From Rhodoferax sp. UBA4127 (GTDB lineage: Bacteria; Pseudomonadota; Gammaproteobacteria; Burkholderiales; Burkholderiaceae_C): a DNA stretch of 24,616 nucleotides. Under the pieces are notes generated by a model, which was given only the letters and a program-made list of their open reading frames with translations, did no database searches and was not told the DNA's origin. The position numbers and the translations under genes were made by a program. Below are positions 14,643 to 22,943 of this stretch, in pieces; the first letter of the stretch is position 1, and each line of letters opens with the position of its first letter. The stretch is taken from the NCBI GenBank assembly GCA_002381045.1, contig DFWT01000242.1, forward strand, positions 28,934-53,549. The letters are read 5' to 3'.

Positions 14643-16052
14643 TTAGTAGGCGTTGGGATGAGCGAAGACTTTAAAAATAGTGAGGAATATGATTTTGATG
14701 TCGAACCAGAGCGACACGTTTTCAATGTAAAAAAGATCGTGTTTGACACGCTGCTCCATTTTGTAAAGGGTGTCAGTTTCGCCACGAAGACCGTTGATTT
14801 GCGCCCAGCCCGTGATACCGGGTTTGACCTTGTGACGAAGCATGTAGCCTTTGACCAGTTGCTTGTAGTGTTCGTTGTGCTGCACAGCGTGCGGCCGCGG
14901 TCCGACGATGGACATGTGGCCCTGTAACACATTGAAAAACTGTGGTAGTTCGTCGAGGCTGCTTTTGCGCAAAAATGCACCGAGGGCGGTGATGCGGGGG
15001 TCATTGCGGGTTGCCTGGGTGACCCCGCCATTGACTTCTTGATGCACCACCATGGTGCGAAATTTGTAAACGGTGATTTCTTCGCCGTTCCAGCCGTGTC
15101 GCTTTTGTTTGAAAAGCAGCGGGCCGGGCGAGGTGAGTTTGATGGCAAGTGCAATGGCCAGCATCACCGGGCTTATAAAGATGAGGATCAGGCTGGCTAA
15201 AGCAAAGTCTTGCATTTGTTTAACGATCAGCGTGGTTCCCCTGAGCGGCGAGACCGACAAATCCAGCATGTGCATGCCCGCAATTTCACTGATGCCGTGG
15301 TTGATGAGTTTGAGCGAATACCAGTCTGGCGCCATGCGGATGTTGGCTGTGCTGTGGCGCAGCGCCTCAAGCGCGGTTTCCAAGGCATCACGACTGCCCA
15401 TATCAAGGCACAACCAGATTTCATCAGGATCGCGCTGTTGCGTTGCAAGAAAACTGGGAAGCTCTTGCGGATTGACCACGGTGAGTATGCGCAGTCCGCA
15501 CCAAGGCGTGTTTTTCACTGCGTCCTGCATGTCATCGCTTATGCGACCGTGGCCCACGATCAGGACGGTTTTGAAGTTGAAACCCCGGCTGCGTAGCCAG
15601 TGCAAGACGGAGAAGGTAAAAGCGCGCGCAAGAACAAGTGCACCCAGGGTAATGAGCGCCCAGGACCCAAACCAAAGGCGCGAGACATTGGCGGACGACT
15701 TGGTGATATACAGCCAGGCCACAATCAGCGCCAGACAGGTGAGCCAGGCGATCGTGACCGTGTTAACAATGCTGATCAGGCTATCGTTGCGCCGAGAGCG
15801 GTAGATTTTTCTGGAAAATCCCAGCACCAGAATGACGGTGGCAGTCAGGACCAAGAAGCTGTAGCGATCCAGAGGGGGTTCATTTTCGGCAATGCTGCCG
15901 TGATGCCACCAATGGGCGATAACGCCACTGGCGGCGACCAATACCGCATCGAGTGCCATGGCGACGTAGCGCCAGAAGGGTGACGAAAGTCTGACCGAGA
16001 AGAGATGCATGTCAGGATGCTGCAGGCGATGCAGCCAAGCCTGGACGGTCAC
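14643..16052 (-). CDS. Initiating undecaprenyl-phosphate glycosyl-1-phosphate transferase, WcaJ-like
   Basis: A 469-residue polyprenyl-phosphate hexose-1-phosphate transferase. Four or so N-terminal membrane helices (about 27-150) are followed by a CoA-binding-like fold (VLIVGHGRISDD), another hydrophobic helix, and the conserved bacterial sugar transferase domain with KRHGWNGEEITVYKFRTM, SSLDELPQFFNVLQG and SIVGPRPHAV. The last motif is characteristic of the WcaJ group, which moves glucose-1-phosphate from UDP-glucose to undecaprenyl phosphate and so starts the repeat unit. It is the first gene of the polysaccharide locus. The start could alternatively be the Met 14 codons later. The sugar specificity is inferred from motif similarity. 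Confidence 0.92.
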   Translation of the reverse strand: MTVQAWLHRLQHPDMHLFSVRLSSPFWRYVAMALDAVLVAASGVIAHWWHHGSIAENEPPLDRYSFLVLTATVILVLGFSRKIYRSRRNDSLISIVNTVTIAWLTCLALIVAWLYITKSSANVSRLWFGSWALITLGALVLARAFTFSVLHWLRSRGFNFKTVLIVGHGRISDDMQDAVKNTPWCGLRILTVVNPQELPSFLATQQRDPDEIWLCLDMGSRDALETALEALRHSTANIRMAPDWYSLKLINHGISEIAGMHMLDLSVSPLRGTTLIVKQMQDFALASLILIFISPVMLAIALAIKLTSPGPLLFKQKRHGWNGEEITVYKFRTMVVHQEVNGGVTQATRNDPRITALGAFLRKSSLDELPQFFNVLQGHMSIVGPRPHAVQHNEHYKQLVKGYMLRHKVKPGITGWAQINGLRGETDTLYKMEQRVKHDLFYIENVSLWFDIKIIFLTIFKVFAHPNAY

Positions 16053-16236
16053 GACGAAAAATCAACCAGCACACCTTACTCAACCCCCAATTGTTTATGC
16101 TTCTTTTAGTCCGCGCTACCCTCGCACTGACCTGAAGTTTGTGAAATGGTAGTGTAAAGGTTAGTTAACGCACAAAGTGTGTGGCAAATCAACTGGGTGA
16201 CACCTGAGTGCGACGTACAAAGAATGGGAGGCGCCC

Positions 16237-17391
16237 CTAAAGCTTTTTCAGCTTATTCAGGGCCATGGTGAGCGTTTCGTTCTTCTTGGCAAAACAAAAC
16301 CGTACGATCTGTTGATCAAAGCCATTTCCGTAGAAGGCTGATGTTGGAATGGCCGCTACACCGATTTCACTTGTCAGCCATTTGCAAAATTCAGCCTCGC
16401 TGAGGCTGCTGACTTCTGAGATGTCGACGCTTTGGAAATAGGTTCCTTCACAGGGCAGCAACTTCAAGCGGGTTTTTGCCAAGCCGAACCGAAAAAGGTC
16501 GCGCTTTTCTTGATAAAAATTTGACAGGTTCAGGTAAGGTTCTGAATCTTGCAGGTAAGTCGCCAATGCGTGCTGCATCGGCGTGTTTACGGTGAACACA
16601 TTGAACTGGTGGACTTTGCGGAACTCCTGCATCAGAGCTTTTGGTGCAGCCACATAGCCTACCTTCCACCCGGTGACATGGAATGTTTTTCCGAAACTTG
16701 ACACCACAAACGCGCGCTCGGCCAGGCCACTGAACATGGCGGCACTGTGATGTGTGGCACCGTCAAACACCATGTGCTCATAAACCTCATCAGAGATCAA
16801 AATCACATCAGTTGGCGCGAGCAGTTGCTCCAGGTGGTGCATTTCCTCACGGGTCCACACCATACCGCTGGGGTTGTGCGGAGAGTTGACGATGATGGCG
16901 CGTGTTTTGGTGTTGATAGCCGCTGCAAGGGCAGCAAAGTCCGGCCGAAAGGTGCCGGGCTTAAGTGGCACCCTAACTACTATGCCGCCAGCAATCTCAA
17001 TGTTGGGTACATAGCTGTCGTAGCAGGGTTCCAAAACGATCACTTCATCGCCGGGATGCACTACCGCAAGAACGACGGTGATGATCGCCTGGGTTGCACC
17101 TGCGGTTACAGTAATTTCGGCCTCAGCTGAGTAACTGTGAGCGTACAGTGCTTCAATTTTTGATGCGATTGCCGCCCGAAGTATGGGTACACCTGGCATC
17201 GGTGGATACTGATTGTGGCCGTTTTGCATTGCTTGGGTCACTGCGTTGACTAAAGCCGGGTCACAGTCAAAGTCGGGAAAGCCTTGGCCCAAATTGACAG
17301 CCTGATGCTCGGCTGCCAAGGCTGACATGACGGTAAAAATGGTGGTGCCAACCTGAGGCAATTTGGAGACCAGATTCACTTCAGAGTTCAT
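16237..17391 (-). CDS. Class I PLP aminotransferase, methionine aminotransferase (YbdL/MtaE-like)
   Basis: A 384-residue fold-type I aminotransferase. LGQGFPDF at 34-41 and QYPPMPG at 61-67 are typical of the YbdL/kynurenine aminotransferase-like subgroup. NSPHNPSG 169-176, SDEVYEH 200-206 and the PLP lysine K235 in SSFGKTFHVTGWK are all intact. Enzymes of this group transaminate methionine or its 2-keto acid KMTB in methionine salvage, and many also act on aromatic amino acids. Its start overlaps the end of the CysB-like regulator gene by 11 bases, so the two are co-transcribed. Together with the sirohydrochlorin chelatase gene upstream this suggests a sulfur-metabolism operon. Specificity is inferred. 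Confidence 0.85.
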   Translation of the reverse strand: MNSEVNLVSKLPQVGTTIFTVMSALAAEHQAVNLGQGFPDFDCDPALVNAVTQAMQNGHNQYPPMPGVPILRAAIASKIEALYAHSYSAEAEITVTAGATQAIITVVLAVVHPGDEVIVLEPCYDSYVPNIEIAGGIVVRVPLKPGTFRPDFAALAAAINTKTRAIIVNSPHNPSGMVWTREEMHHLEQLLAPTDVILISDEVYEHMVFDGATHHSAAMFSGLAERAFVVSSFGKTFHVTGWKVGYVAAPKALMQEFRKVHQFNVFTVNTPMQHALATYLQDSEPYLNLSNFYQEKRDLFRFGLAKTRLKLLPCEGTYFQSVDISEVSSLSEAEFCKWLTSEIGVAAIPTSAFYGNGFDQQIVRFCFAKKNETLTMALNKLKKL

Positions 17392-18334
17392 AGTCGTTGA
17401 CTCGTCCCGTCATAGCACGTTCTACCAAGGTTCGACTCAGGCGATCGCTCAGTAGCTCGGCAAATTCGAATACAAAATCACGCAGGTAGACGCCGCGTTT
17501 GAAAGCCACCCTAGCAACATTCTGACCAAACAGTTGACCGGCGGGGCGCACCACCAAGCCAGAAGACGTGGCCGTGTCGGCGACGTCGCGCACCGACATT
17601 TCCGCAGCAATACCCACACCCAGACCCAGCTTCACGTAGGTCTTGATCACGTCCGAGTCAATGGCCTCTAGGGCAATCCGCGGTTCCAACTTGCGCGTGG
17701 CAAAAGCGTGATCGATCCTGGTGCGTCCGGTGTAGGACGGGTGGTAGGTGATGATGGGTTCGCTGGCGATGTCTTCCAGCGTCAAATGTTCCTTGCTGCA
17801 CAAGGGATGCCCCGTTGGGAGTACCAGCACATGCTGCCATTCGTAACAGGGCAGGGTGACCAATTCGCTGTACCCTGCAATGGACTCGGTCGCAATGCCG
17901 ATTTCGGCAACCTCGTCAATCAACATGCGCGCCACCTGTTCGGGCGAGCCCTGATGCAAGCTCACATTGACCTTTGGATAGGCCAGGCGCAATTTCGCGA
18001 CGGGTTCAGGCAGCACATAGCGGGCTTGGGTGTGTGTGGTGGCAATCGACAGGGTTCCCGAATCTTGTGCGCTGTACTGTTCTCCGATGCGTTTGAGGTT
18101 GCTGACTTCGCGCATGATCACATCGATACTTTTCAAAACCTGCTGACCAGGCTCTGTGACGCGTTTAAGGCGCTTTCCATGCCGGGCAAAGATGTCAATG
18201 CCCAACTCCTCTTCCAACTCAATGATGGCTTTGGACACACCGGGTTGTGATGTGTGCAGTGACTTAGCGGCTTCCGTCAAATTGAGGTCTCGGCGGACAG
18301 CCTCCTGAATAAAACGGAACTGATGCAAGTTCAT
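17381..18334 (-). CDS. cysB: LysR-family regulator, CysB/Cbl type
   Basis: A 317-residue LysR-type regulator. It starts MNLHQFRFIQEAVRRDLNLTE, with the winged HTH in residues 1-60 (AAKSLHTSQPGVSKAIIELEEELGI), the pattern of the CysB/Cbl/CymR-like branch. The ligand domain includes TTHTQARYVLP near 98-108 and TYHPSYTGRTRID near 195-207, both strongly conserved in CysB. CysB activates sulfate-assimilation genes in response to N-acetylserine; Cbl does this for sulfonate use. Which one this is cannot be decided by eye. Its start overlaps the chelatase stop (ATGA, 18331-18334) and its end overlaps the aminotransferase start. Confidence 0.9.
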   Translation of the reverse strand: MNLHQFRFIQEAVRRDLNLTEAAKSLHTSQPGVSKAIIELEEELGIDIFARHGKRLKRVTEPGQQVLKSIDVIMREVSNLKRIGEQYSAQDSGTLSIATTHTQARYVLPEPVAKLRLAYPKVNVSLHQGSPEQVARMLIDEVAEIGIATESIAGYSELVTLPCYEWQHVLVLPTGHPLCSKEHLTLEDIASEPIITYHPSYTGRTRIDHAFATRKLEPRIALEAIDSDVIKTYVKLGLGVGIAAEMSVRDVADTATSSGLVVRPAGQLFGQNVARVAFKRGVYLRDFVFEFAELLSDRLSRTLVERAMTGRVNDYEL

Positions 18335-18726
18335 GTGGTCGTCCGGGCTTCGGATGGGCCTTGGGACCTTGGCTCCAGCGCCAGTTTGGCCAGAACTTCA
18401 ATCACCAAAGGTTCCTCGCCCACCGAGGGCTTCAGTTCAAATTCAACTTTTGGGTATTTCAGCTGAAGCTCCTGCACAAGAAGAGGTAAGTCCTCGCGGG
18501 CGTGGCGCCCCACGCCAAGAAACATGGGAAGAACCGTGATATGTGTCACGCCATTTGCGACCAATTCACTTGCCACTTGTTTGATGTCGGGCTCGGTCAG
18601 CTCAAGAAATGCACAACGCACACCACATTGCGGATCAATGGCGCGCATACGCTCTGCTACACGGTCGATAGGGATGCGCCAAGCGGGGTCTCTTGAGCCA
18701 TGGCCAAACAAGATGGTGTTTTGCAT
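18331..18726 (-). CDS. Single-domain sirohydrochlorin chelatase (CbiX/SirB-like)
   Basis: A 131-residue small CbiX-type chelatase. FGHGSRDP at 7-14 holds the metal-binding H9, and LPMFLGVGRHAREDLP contains H75. This is about half the length of two-domain enzymes, so it would act as a homodimer. It inserts Fe(II) into sirohydrochlorin to make siroheme, or cobalt for cobamides. Overlap with a CysB-type regulator favours siroheme supply for sulfite reductase. It lies 50 bases beyond the lptG stop; whether it shares the lptFG transcript is unknown. Confidence 0.85.
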   Translation of the reverse strand: MQNTILFGHGSRDPAWRIPIDRVAERMRAIDPQCGVRCAFLELTEPDIKQVASELVANGVTHITVLPMFLGVGRHAREDLPLLVQELQLKYPKVEFELKPSVGEEPLVIEVLAKLALEPRSQGPSEARTTT

Positions 18727-18776
18727 GCAGTCATTCTTTCTGGTTCAGGGGATGCAATGTGAAAAATGGCAGGTCG

Positions 18777-19883
18777 TTATCGTCGAATCACCAGCCAACC
18801 GAAGGCAGTCAAAGAGATCACCGAGTAAATCATTCCGGGTAACGCGGCGGTCAACCAAGGCTGCCAATTTTGCAAATTGCCGATGTAGCCAAATACATTG
18901 TTGAGAAGGAAGAAGCTGATTCCAGCCATGACGCCACCAAACACATAACTTGCAATGCCACCAGATCGGAAATGCAGGTAAGCAAAGGGCAGGGCCAACA
19001 CCACCATCACCAAACAACTTAACGGATAAAAAACCTTTTTCCAAAACTCAATCTCATAGCGTTGCGCAGTTTGTGCATTGCTTTGAAGGTGTTGAATGTA
19101 TTGAAACAAGTCCACTGTGCCCATGCGCTCCGGTTTGAGCAAAGCCGTAGACACCATTTCTGCGCTAATTTGGTTGGGCCATCGCAAGTTTTCCAGTTGG
19201 CCCCGCTCGATCTGGCCGCCTGGTACAACATTGCTTGGAAAATCAGTACGTTGCACGCCCTGCAATTGCCAAGCGTCTTCATCTTTCATCGTGGCACTTT
19301 CAGCGGCGGTCATGGAGACCAACAAGCCTCGGTTGTCAAACTCAAAAATTCTCACACCCCGTAAATTGCCATCAGCGGTCAGCTCATTAACGTTGACCGC
19401 GAACTGTGCATAGGCCTGCCGTTCCTTTAGCCAGGCACCGGTTTGCCCCAGTGTGATACGACCGGTGTAGCGAGCCTTCAGCAGCTGTGCGGTTCGGTCG
19501 GCAGCGGGAGATACATAGTCGCCCACCACAAATGTAAATGCCACAAACGCCAAACCCAAGGCCAATAGGGTCTTGAGTGCGCGCCATGGCCCCAGGCCAC
19601 TGGTTCGCAGGATGGTGTATTCGGAACTTTGTGCCAGCCTGGCCATTACAAAAATAGTGCCGATCAATACCGCGATTGGCATCAATTCATAAAGGTGACT
19701 AGGCACCATTAACGCCACATAGCTCAGCGCGTGGATCAGCCTGTAACCTGTGGCTGAATGTCGGCCGACCGACTGAACTTCTTCTACAAAATCGAAAAAG
19801 AAAAAGAGTGAAAGAAAACCCAAAGTGACAAAGCCGATGGAGCGGAGAACTTCGCCATAAATCAAGCGACGCAGCGTCTTCAT
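18777..19883 (-). CDS. lptG: LPS export ABC permease LptG
   Basis: A 368-residue YjgP/YjgQ-family inner-membrane protein, with membrane helices at the N-terminus (MKTLRRLIYGEVLRSIGFVTLG and next two) and three more at the C-terminus, and a periplasmic beta-jellyroll domain of roughly 130 residues between. It forms LptB2FG, which extracts LPS from the inner membrane and hands it to LptC/LptA. SEYTILRTSGLGPWR, just before the third helix, is the typical coupling segment contacting LptB. The start at 19883 overlaps the lptF stop (ATGA), and an in-frame upstream start inside lptF was rejected. G and F are told apart by gene order and the N-terminus. Confidence 0.94.
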   Translation of the reverse strand: MKTLRRLIYGEVLRSIGFVTLGFLSLFFFFDFVEEVQSVGRHSATGYRLIHALSYVALMVPSHLYELMPIAVLIGTIFVMARLAQSSEYTILRTSGLGPWRALKTLLALGLAFVAFTFVVGDYVSPAADRTAQLLKARYTGRITLGQTGAWLKERQAYAQFAVNVNELTADGNLRGVRIFEFDNRGLLVSMTAAESATMKDEDAWQLQGVQRTDFPSNVVPGGQIERGQLENLRWPNQISAEMVSTALLKPERMGTVDLFQYIQHLQSNAQTAQRYEIEFWKKVFYPLSCLVMVVLALPFAYLHFRSGGIASYVFGGVMAGISFFLLNNVFGYIGNLQNWQPWLTAALPGMIYSVISLTAFGWLVIRR

Positions 19884-20998
19884 GGTTCCACCTGAACCCT
19901 GGTTTCTGACGAGCGGCTTTTTAGAAACAAACTGCGCCACTGCCAATTGTTATGCCCTTTGGTCAGCCACAAAACCGCCAAGGTCAACACGCCACCATGC
20001 AGGGCAAGCGTGTAGCTTGCCAGACTCAGCTTTCCCCCGGCAACCCAACTCTGCCCCAGGTTAACCAGATTGAAATAGATGACAAAGGCAAACAATGCGA
20101 ACAACAGATTGACACTCTTTCCAACCCGCGGATTCACACTCGAAATGGCGATTCCAATGATGACAAAGTTGATGGCAGCTGCAATCAATCCGAAGCGCCA
20201 CGACAATTCGCCGTGCGCAGCAGGCGATTGATCAGTCAACAGAGTCAGGGTACTGCGTGTGTTCATCATCTTTGGGTCTTCACCAGCTAGTCGATCTGAA
20301 GTAACTTGGGTGCCGTATTCCTCAAACTCGCTGACTTTTAGATTTTGGGTTCCCACGACAGATTCCAGTCGTTGTCCGTTTTCAAGGATCAAGAATTGGC
20401 CCTGCGGCAGGCTGTCAATGCGTCCTTTGCGCGCCGATGTGATGGTTTCCTTTCCGCCTTCGGTGGTCGCAATAAAGACATTCGCACCACCGCGGTCTCC
20501 CGGCGCAGTCTTTTCCACGAAGAAGACTTTGTTACCGTTGGCAGACTCTTGAAACTGCCCAGGTTCTATTCGTTCCAGGTCACCACGGCGCTCATATTGG
20601 TATTTCAATTCATCAATTCGCTGATTGGTCCAAGGCAGCACCAGAAGTGCCAGCACGGCAATGACGCCAAAAATTGGCCAAGAAAAACGCATCAACGGGC
20701 TCAGCAGGGCTGAAAGGCCTTTGCCACTGCAAAACCAGATCACCATCTCACTGTCTCGGTACATTCTGGACAGCGTGGCGATGATGGACATGAACAAGCT
20801 CAAACTCAGCAAGGTAGGCATGTAGGCCAGCACCGTGTAGCCCATCACCAACGTGACATCCGATGGGTTAAAACTCCCTCGCGAGGCTTGCCCCAGGGTG
20901 CGGATGAGTGTCATGGTCATGATGACTGTGACCAGCACGACCAGGGTCGCGCCGAAACTGCGAGACAACTCTCGGCGTAAAGAGGATTGGAATAACAT
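19880..20998 (-). CDS. lptF: LPS export ABC permease LptF
   Basis: A 372-residue YjgP/YjgQ permease. It begins MLFQSSLRRELSRSFGAT and has three N-terminal helices, the segment SEMVIWFCSGKGLSALLSPL for LptB contact, a periplasmic jellyroll (about 130-270) and three C-terminal helices. The frame is open 76 codons further upstream, but that extension runs antisense into pepA and lacks similarity. The ATG at 20998 gives the family N-terminus and usual length. The partner gene lptG overlaps the stop. The start codon is only 25 bases from the divergent pepA start, so the promoter must lie partly or wholly within pepA coding sequence. Confidence 0.95.
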   Translation of the reverse strand: MLFQSSLRRELSRSFGATLVVLVTVIMTMTLIRTLGQASRGSFNPSDVTLVMGYTVLAYMPTLLSLSLFMSIIATLSRMYRDSEMVIWFCSGKGLSALLSPLMRFSWPIFGVIAVLALLVLPWTNQRIDELKYQYERRGDLERIEPGQFQESANGNKVFFVEKTAPGDRGGANVFIATTEGGKETITSARKGRIDSLPQGQFLILENGQRLESVVGTQNLKVSEFEEYGTQVTSDRLAGEDPKMMNTRSTLTLLTDQSPAAHGELSWRFGLIAAAINFVIIGIAISSVNPRVGKSVNLLFALFAFVIYFNLVNLGQSWVAGGKLSLASYTLALHGGVLTLAVLWLTKGHNNWQWRSLFLKSRSSETRVQVEP

Positions 20999-21023
20999 TG
21001 CTCTAAAAAGGAAACGACAGATT

Positions 21024-22478
21024 ATGGACTTTGTACTTAAAACTTTTTCGCCTGGCTCAGTGTCGCAAGAAAAGTGTGATGCGTTGCTGGTGTTTGTGAA
21101 TGCCCCCTTTTCGCCAGGCAAAGACGCTTTGTCGGTTCTGATCGCAAAAGCACTGAAGGCGGGTGATCTTTCCACAGACGCCGGGAAGATTCTGGATGTA
21201 TATCGGCCTATGGGCTTTACAGCCACCCGAGTGGTGATGGTGCAGGTAGGAACGGGCGCAGTTGCTGACGTGCGAAAAGGCCTGACTGCAGCCTATGCGG
21301 CAGTCAAATCAGCAAAACCGCAAGCCATGGCCCTGTGTTTTGTGCAACCTGCGTCCGGGACCGTTTTACGCGCGGTTGTAGCCACTCTTGCAGACCTTAG
21401 CTACGCCTACACAACCACCAAAACCGACAAAATTGGACGAAGTGTTGAAATCGTGACGGTGGCCGTTTCTGATGTGCAGGCTGTGCGACCTTTGTTTGCA
21501 CGAGCGGTTGCCGCAGTCAAAGGTGTGGAGTTGGCTAAAGAGTGGGGCAACCGACCAGCTAACCATGCCACCCCTAAGCATCTCGGTGAGGTAGCTAAAT
21601 CACTGGCCAAGTTCCCAAAGGTCAAAGCAGACGTCATGGGGCCCAAAGAAGTGGCAAAACTGGGTATGGGGTCGTTCATGGCCGTAGCACAAGGTTCAAG
21701 CGAACCTCTGCGCTTTATTGTGTTGCGCTACAACGGCGCTGGCAGGACAGAGTCGCCGGTGGTGCTGGTGGGCAAAGGCATCACCTTTGACAGTGGTGGC
21801 ATTTCCATTAAGCCGTCGGCGGAAATGGATGAAATGAAGTTCGACATGTGTGGCGCGGCCAGCGTGTTGGGTACCTTTCGGGCATTGGCAGAGCTGCAGC
21901 CTAAGGTCAACGTGGTTGGATTGATCGCCGCCTGTGAGAATTTACCGAGCAGTCGGGCTGTGAAACCTGGCGATGTTGTGACCAGCATGAGTGGCCAAAC
22001 CATTGAAATTTTGAACACTGACGCTGAGGGCAGGTTGGTGCTTTGTGATGCATTGACATATGCTGAGCGATTTAATCCTCGCGCGGTGGTTGATATTGCA
22101 ACTCTGACAGGCGCCTGTGTGGTGGCACTTGGAGCCGTGCGCAGTGGCTTCTTTACGTCGAACGACGCTCTGGCAAACGCTTTGCGGTCTGCAGGCGAGT
22201 CATCGCAAGATCTGGTTTGGCAAATGCCACTGGACGATGAATATGCCGAGGGACTCAAAACCAATTTTGCAGATGTCGCTAATGTCGCTGGGCGCATGGG
22301 GGGTGCCATTACCGCCGCCAAGTTTTTACAGCGTTTCGCCAAAAAGTATCCGTGGGCTCACATTGATATTGCGGGCACGGCTTGGAAAAGTGGAATCGCC
22401 AAAGGCGCCACGGGCAGGCCGGTTGGATTGTTGCTGGACTACTTGATTGACCATTGCGTCACGCCCTCCGATGCGTGA
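21024..22478 (+). CDS. pepA: Leucyl aminopeptidase (M17), PepA
   Basis: A 484-residue M17 cytosolic metallo-aminopeptidase. The C-terminal catalytic domain shows GKGITFDSGG at 250-259 with K251 and D256, K263, D274 in MKFDMCGAA, and the signature NTDAEGRLVL at 331-340 with D333, E335 and R337, so all metal ligands and the catalytic lysine and arginine are present. The start at 21024 has AAAGGA about 11 bases upstream. A longer open frame beginning at 20853 runs antisense through lptF and is rejected. It removes N-terminal residues from peptides; some PepA proteins also bind DNA, which cannot be judged here. It is divergent from lptFG. Confidence 0.95.
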   Translation: MDFVLKTFSPGSVSQEKCDALLVFVNAPFSPGKDALSVLIAKALKAGDLSTDAGKILDVYRPMGFTATRVVMVQVGTGAVADVRKGLTAAYAAVKSAKPQAMALCFVQPASGTVLRAVVATLADLSYAYTTTKTDKIGRSVEIVTVAVSDVQAVRPLFARAVAAVKGVELAKEWGNRPANHATPKHLGEVAKSLAKFPKVKADVMGPKEVAKLGMGSFMAVAQGSSEPLRFIVLRYNGAGRTESPVVLVGKGITFDSGGISIKPSAEMDEMKFDMCGAASVLGTFRALAELQPKVNVVGLIAACENLPSSRAVKPGDVVTSMSGQTIEILNTDAEGRLVLCDALTYAERFNPRAVVDIATLTGACVVALGAVRSGFFTSNDALANALRSAGESSQDLVWQMPLDDEYAEGLKTNFADVANVAGRMGGAITAAKFLQRFAKKYPWAHIDIAGTAWKSGIAKGATGRPVGLLLDYLIDHCVTPSDA

Positions 22479-22809
22479 GGTCGATTCCGTCGCAAAAGAA
22501 AGCACTGGCCAGCCCAGTAGGCCAGTGCCACGTTTTGTGCCCACCCTGACTGAGGTGGTTGACCCGGTGGGAGTAAACCGTTTGCCGACCCCTGCCGAGC
22601 CCAAAGTGGACGGACTGATCGAATTGGCGCGCCTTCAGGTGCAGTCTCAACTTGAGCGGCGCGTCGAGCAGGTTTTGTATCGTCTGGTTGGCGAACTGAT
22701 TGCCAAGCGTTGGTCGACGATCAGTGCAGATTTGAGCCAGGAAGTCAATGACCTGATCGCAAACGCCGTGCGAGATGCATTGGCTCAGCAAGGGACTAAG
22801 CAGCGTTGA
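22471..22809 (+). CDS. Small helical protein of unknown function downstream of pepA
   Basis: A 112-residue frame from the ATG at 22471, overlapping the last eight bases of pepA; a TTG at 22447 would add eight residues. The first half is proline-rich and probably disordered (RPVPRFVPTLTEVVDPVG). The second half, from about residue 45, is a strongly amphipathic helix set (LIELARLQVQSQLERRVEQ, then NDLIANAVRDALAQ). There is no signal peptide or recognised motif. In many betaproteobacteria holC follows pepA, but this is not HolC-like. The overlap with pepA and consistent composition make it likely to be a real gene in the same operon. I do not recognise the family. Confidence 0.6.
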   Translation: MREVDSVAKESTGQPSRPVPRFVPTLTEVVDPVGVNRLPTPAEPKVDGLIELARLQVQSQLERRVEQVLYRLVGELIAKRWSTISADLSQEVNDLIANAVRDALAQQGTKQR

Positions 22810-22943
22810 GCTGTCACTTTTGTCTTGAGTACTGCCATTTTTTGCAGGGGTTGGTGTCTTCCCTAGGCTGATGGCCTGAAAATTGCTGTATCGTTGTGGG
22901 TGCTGAATGATTCAATTCACACTTTTTTAACTTGGAGTTGTCT

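Noticed and set aside
16053..16236. Specific sigma-70 promoter for the polysaccharide locus
   Set aside because: The gap must hold one, but no -35/-10 pair with good spacing and match could be picked by eye.
20853..21023. 57-codon N-terminal extension of PepA
   Set aside because: It runs antisense through the lptF start; the ATG at 21024 has a ribosome binding site and gives the family N-terminus.
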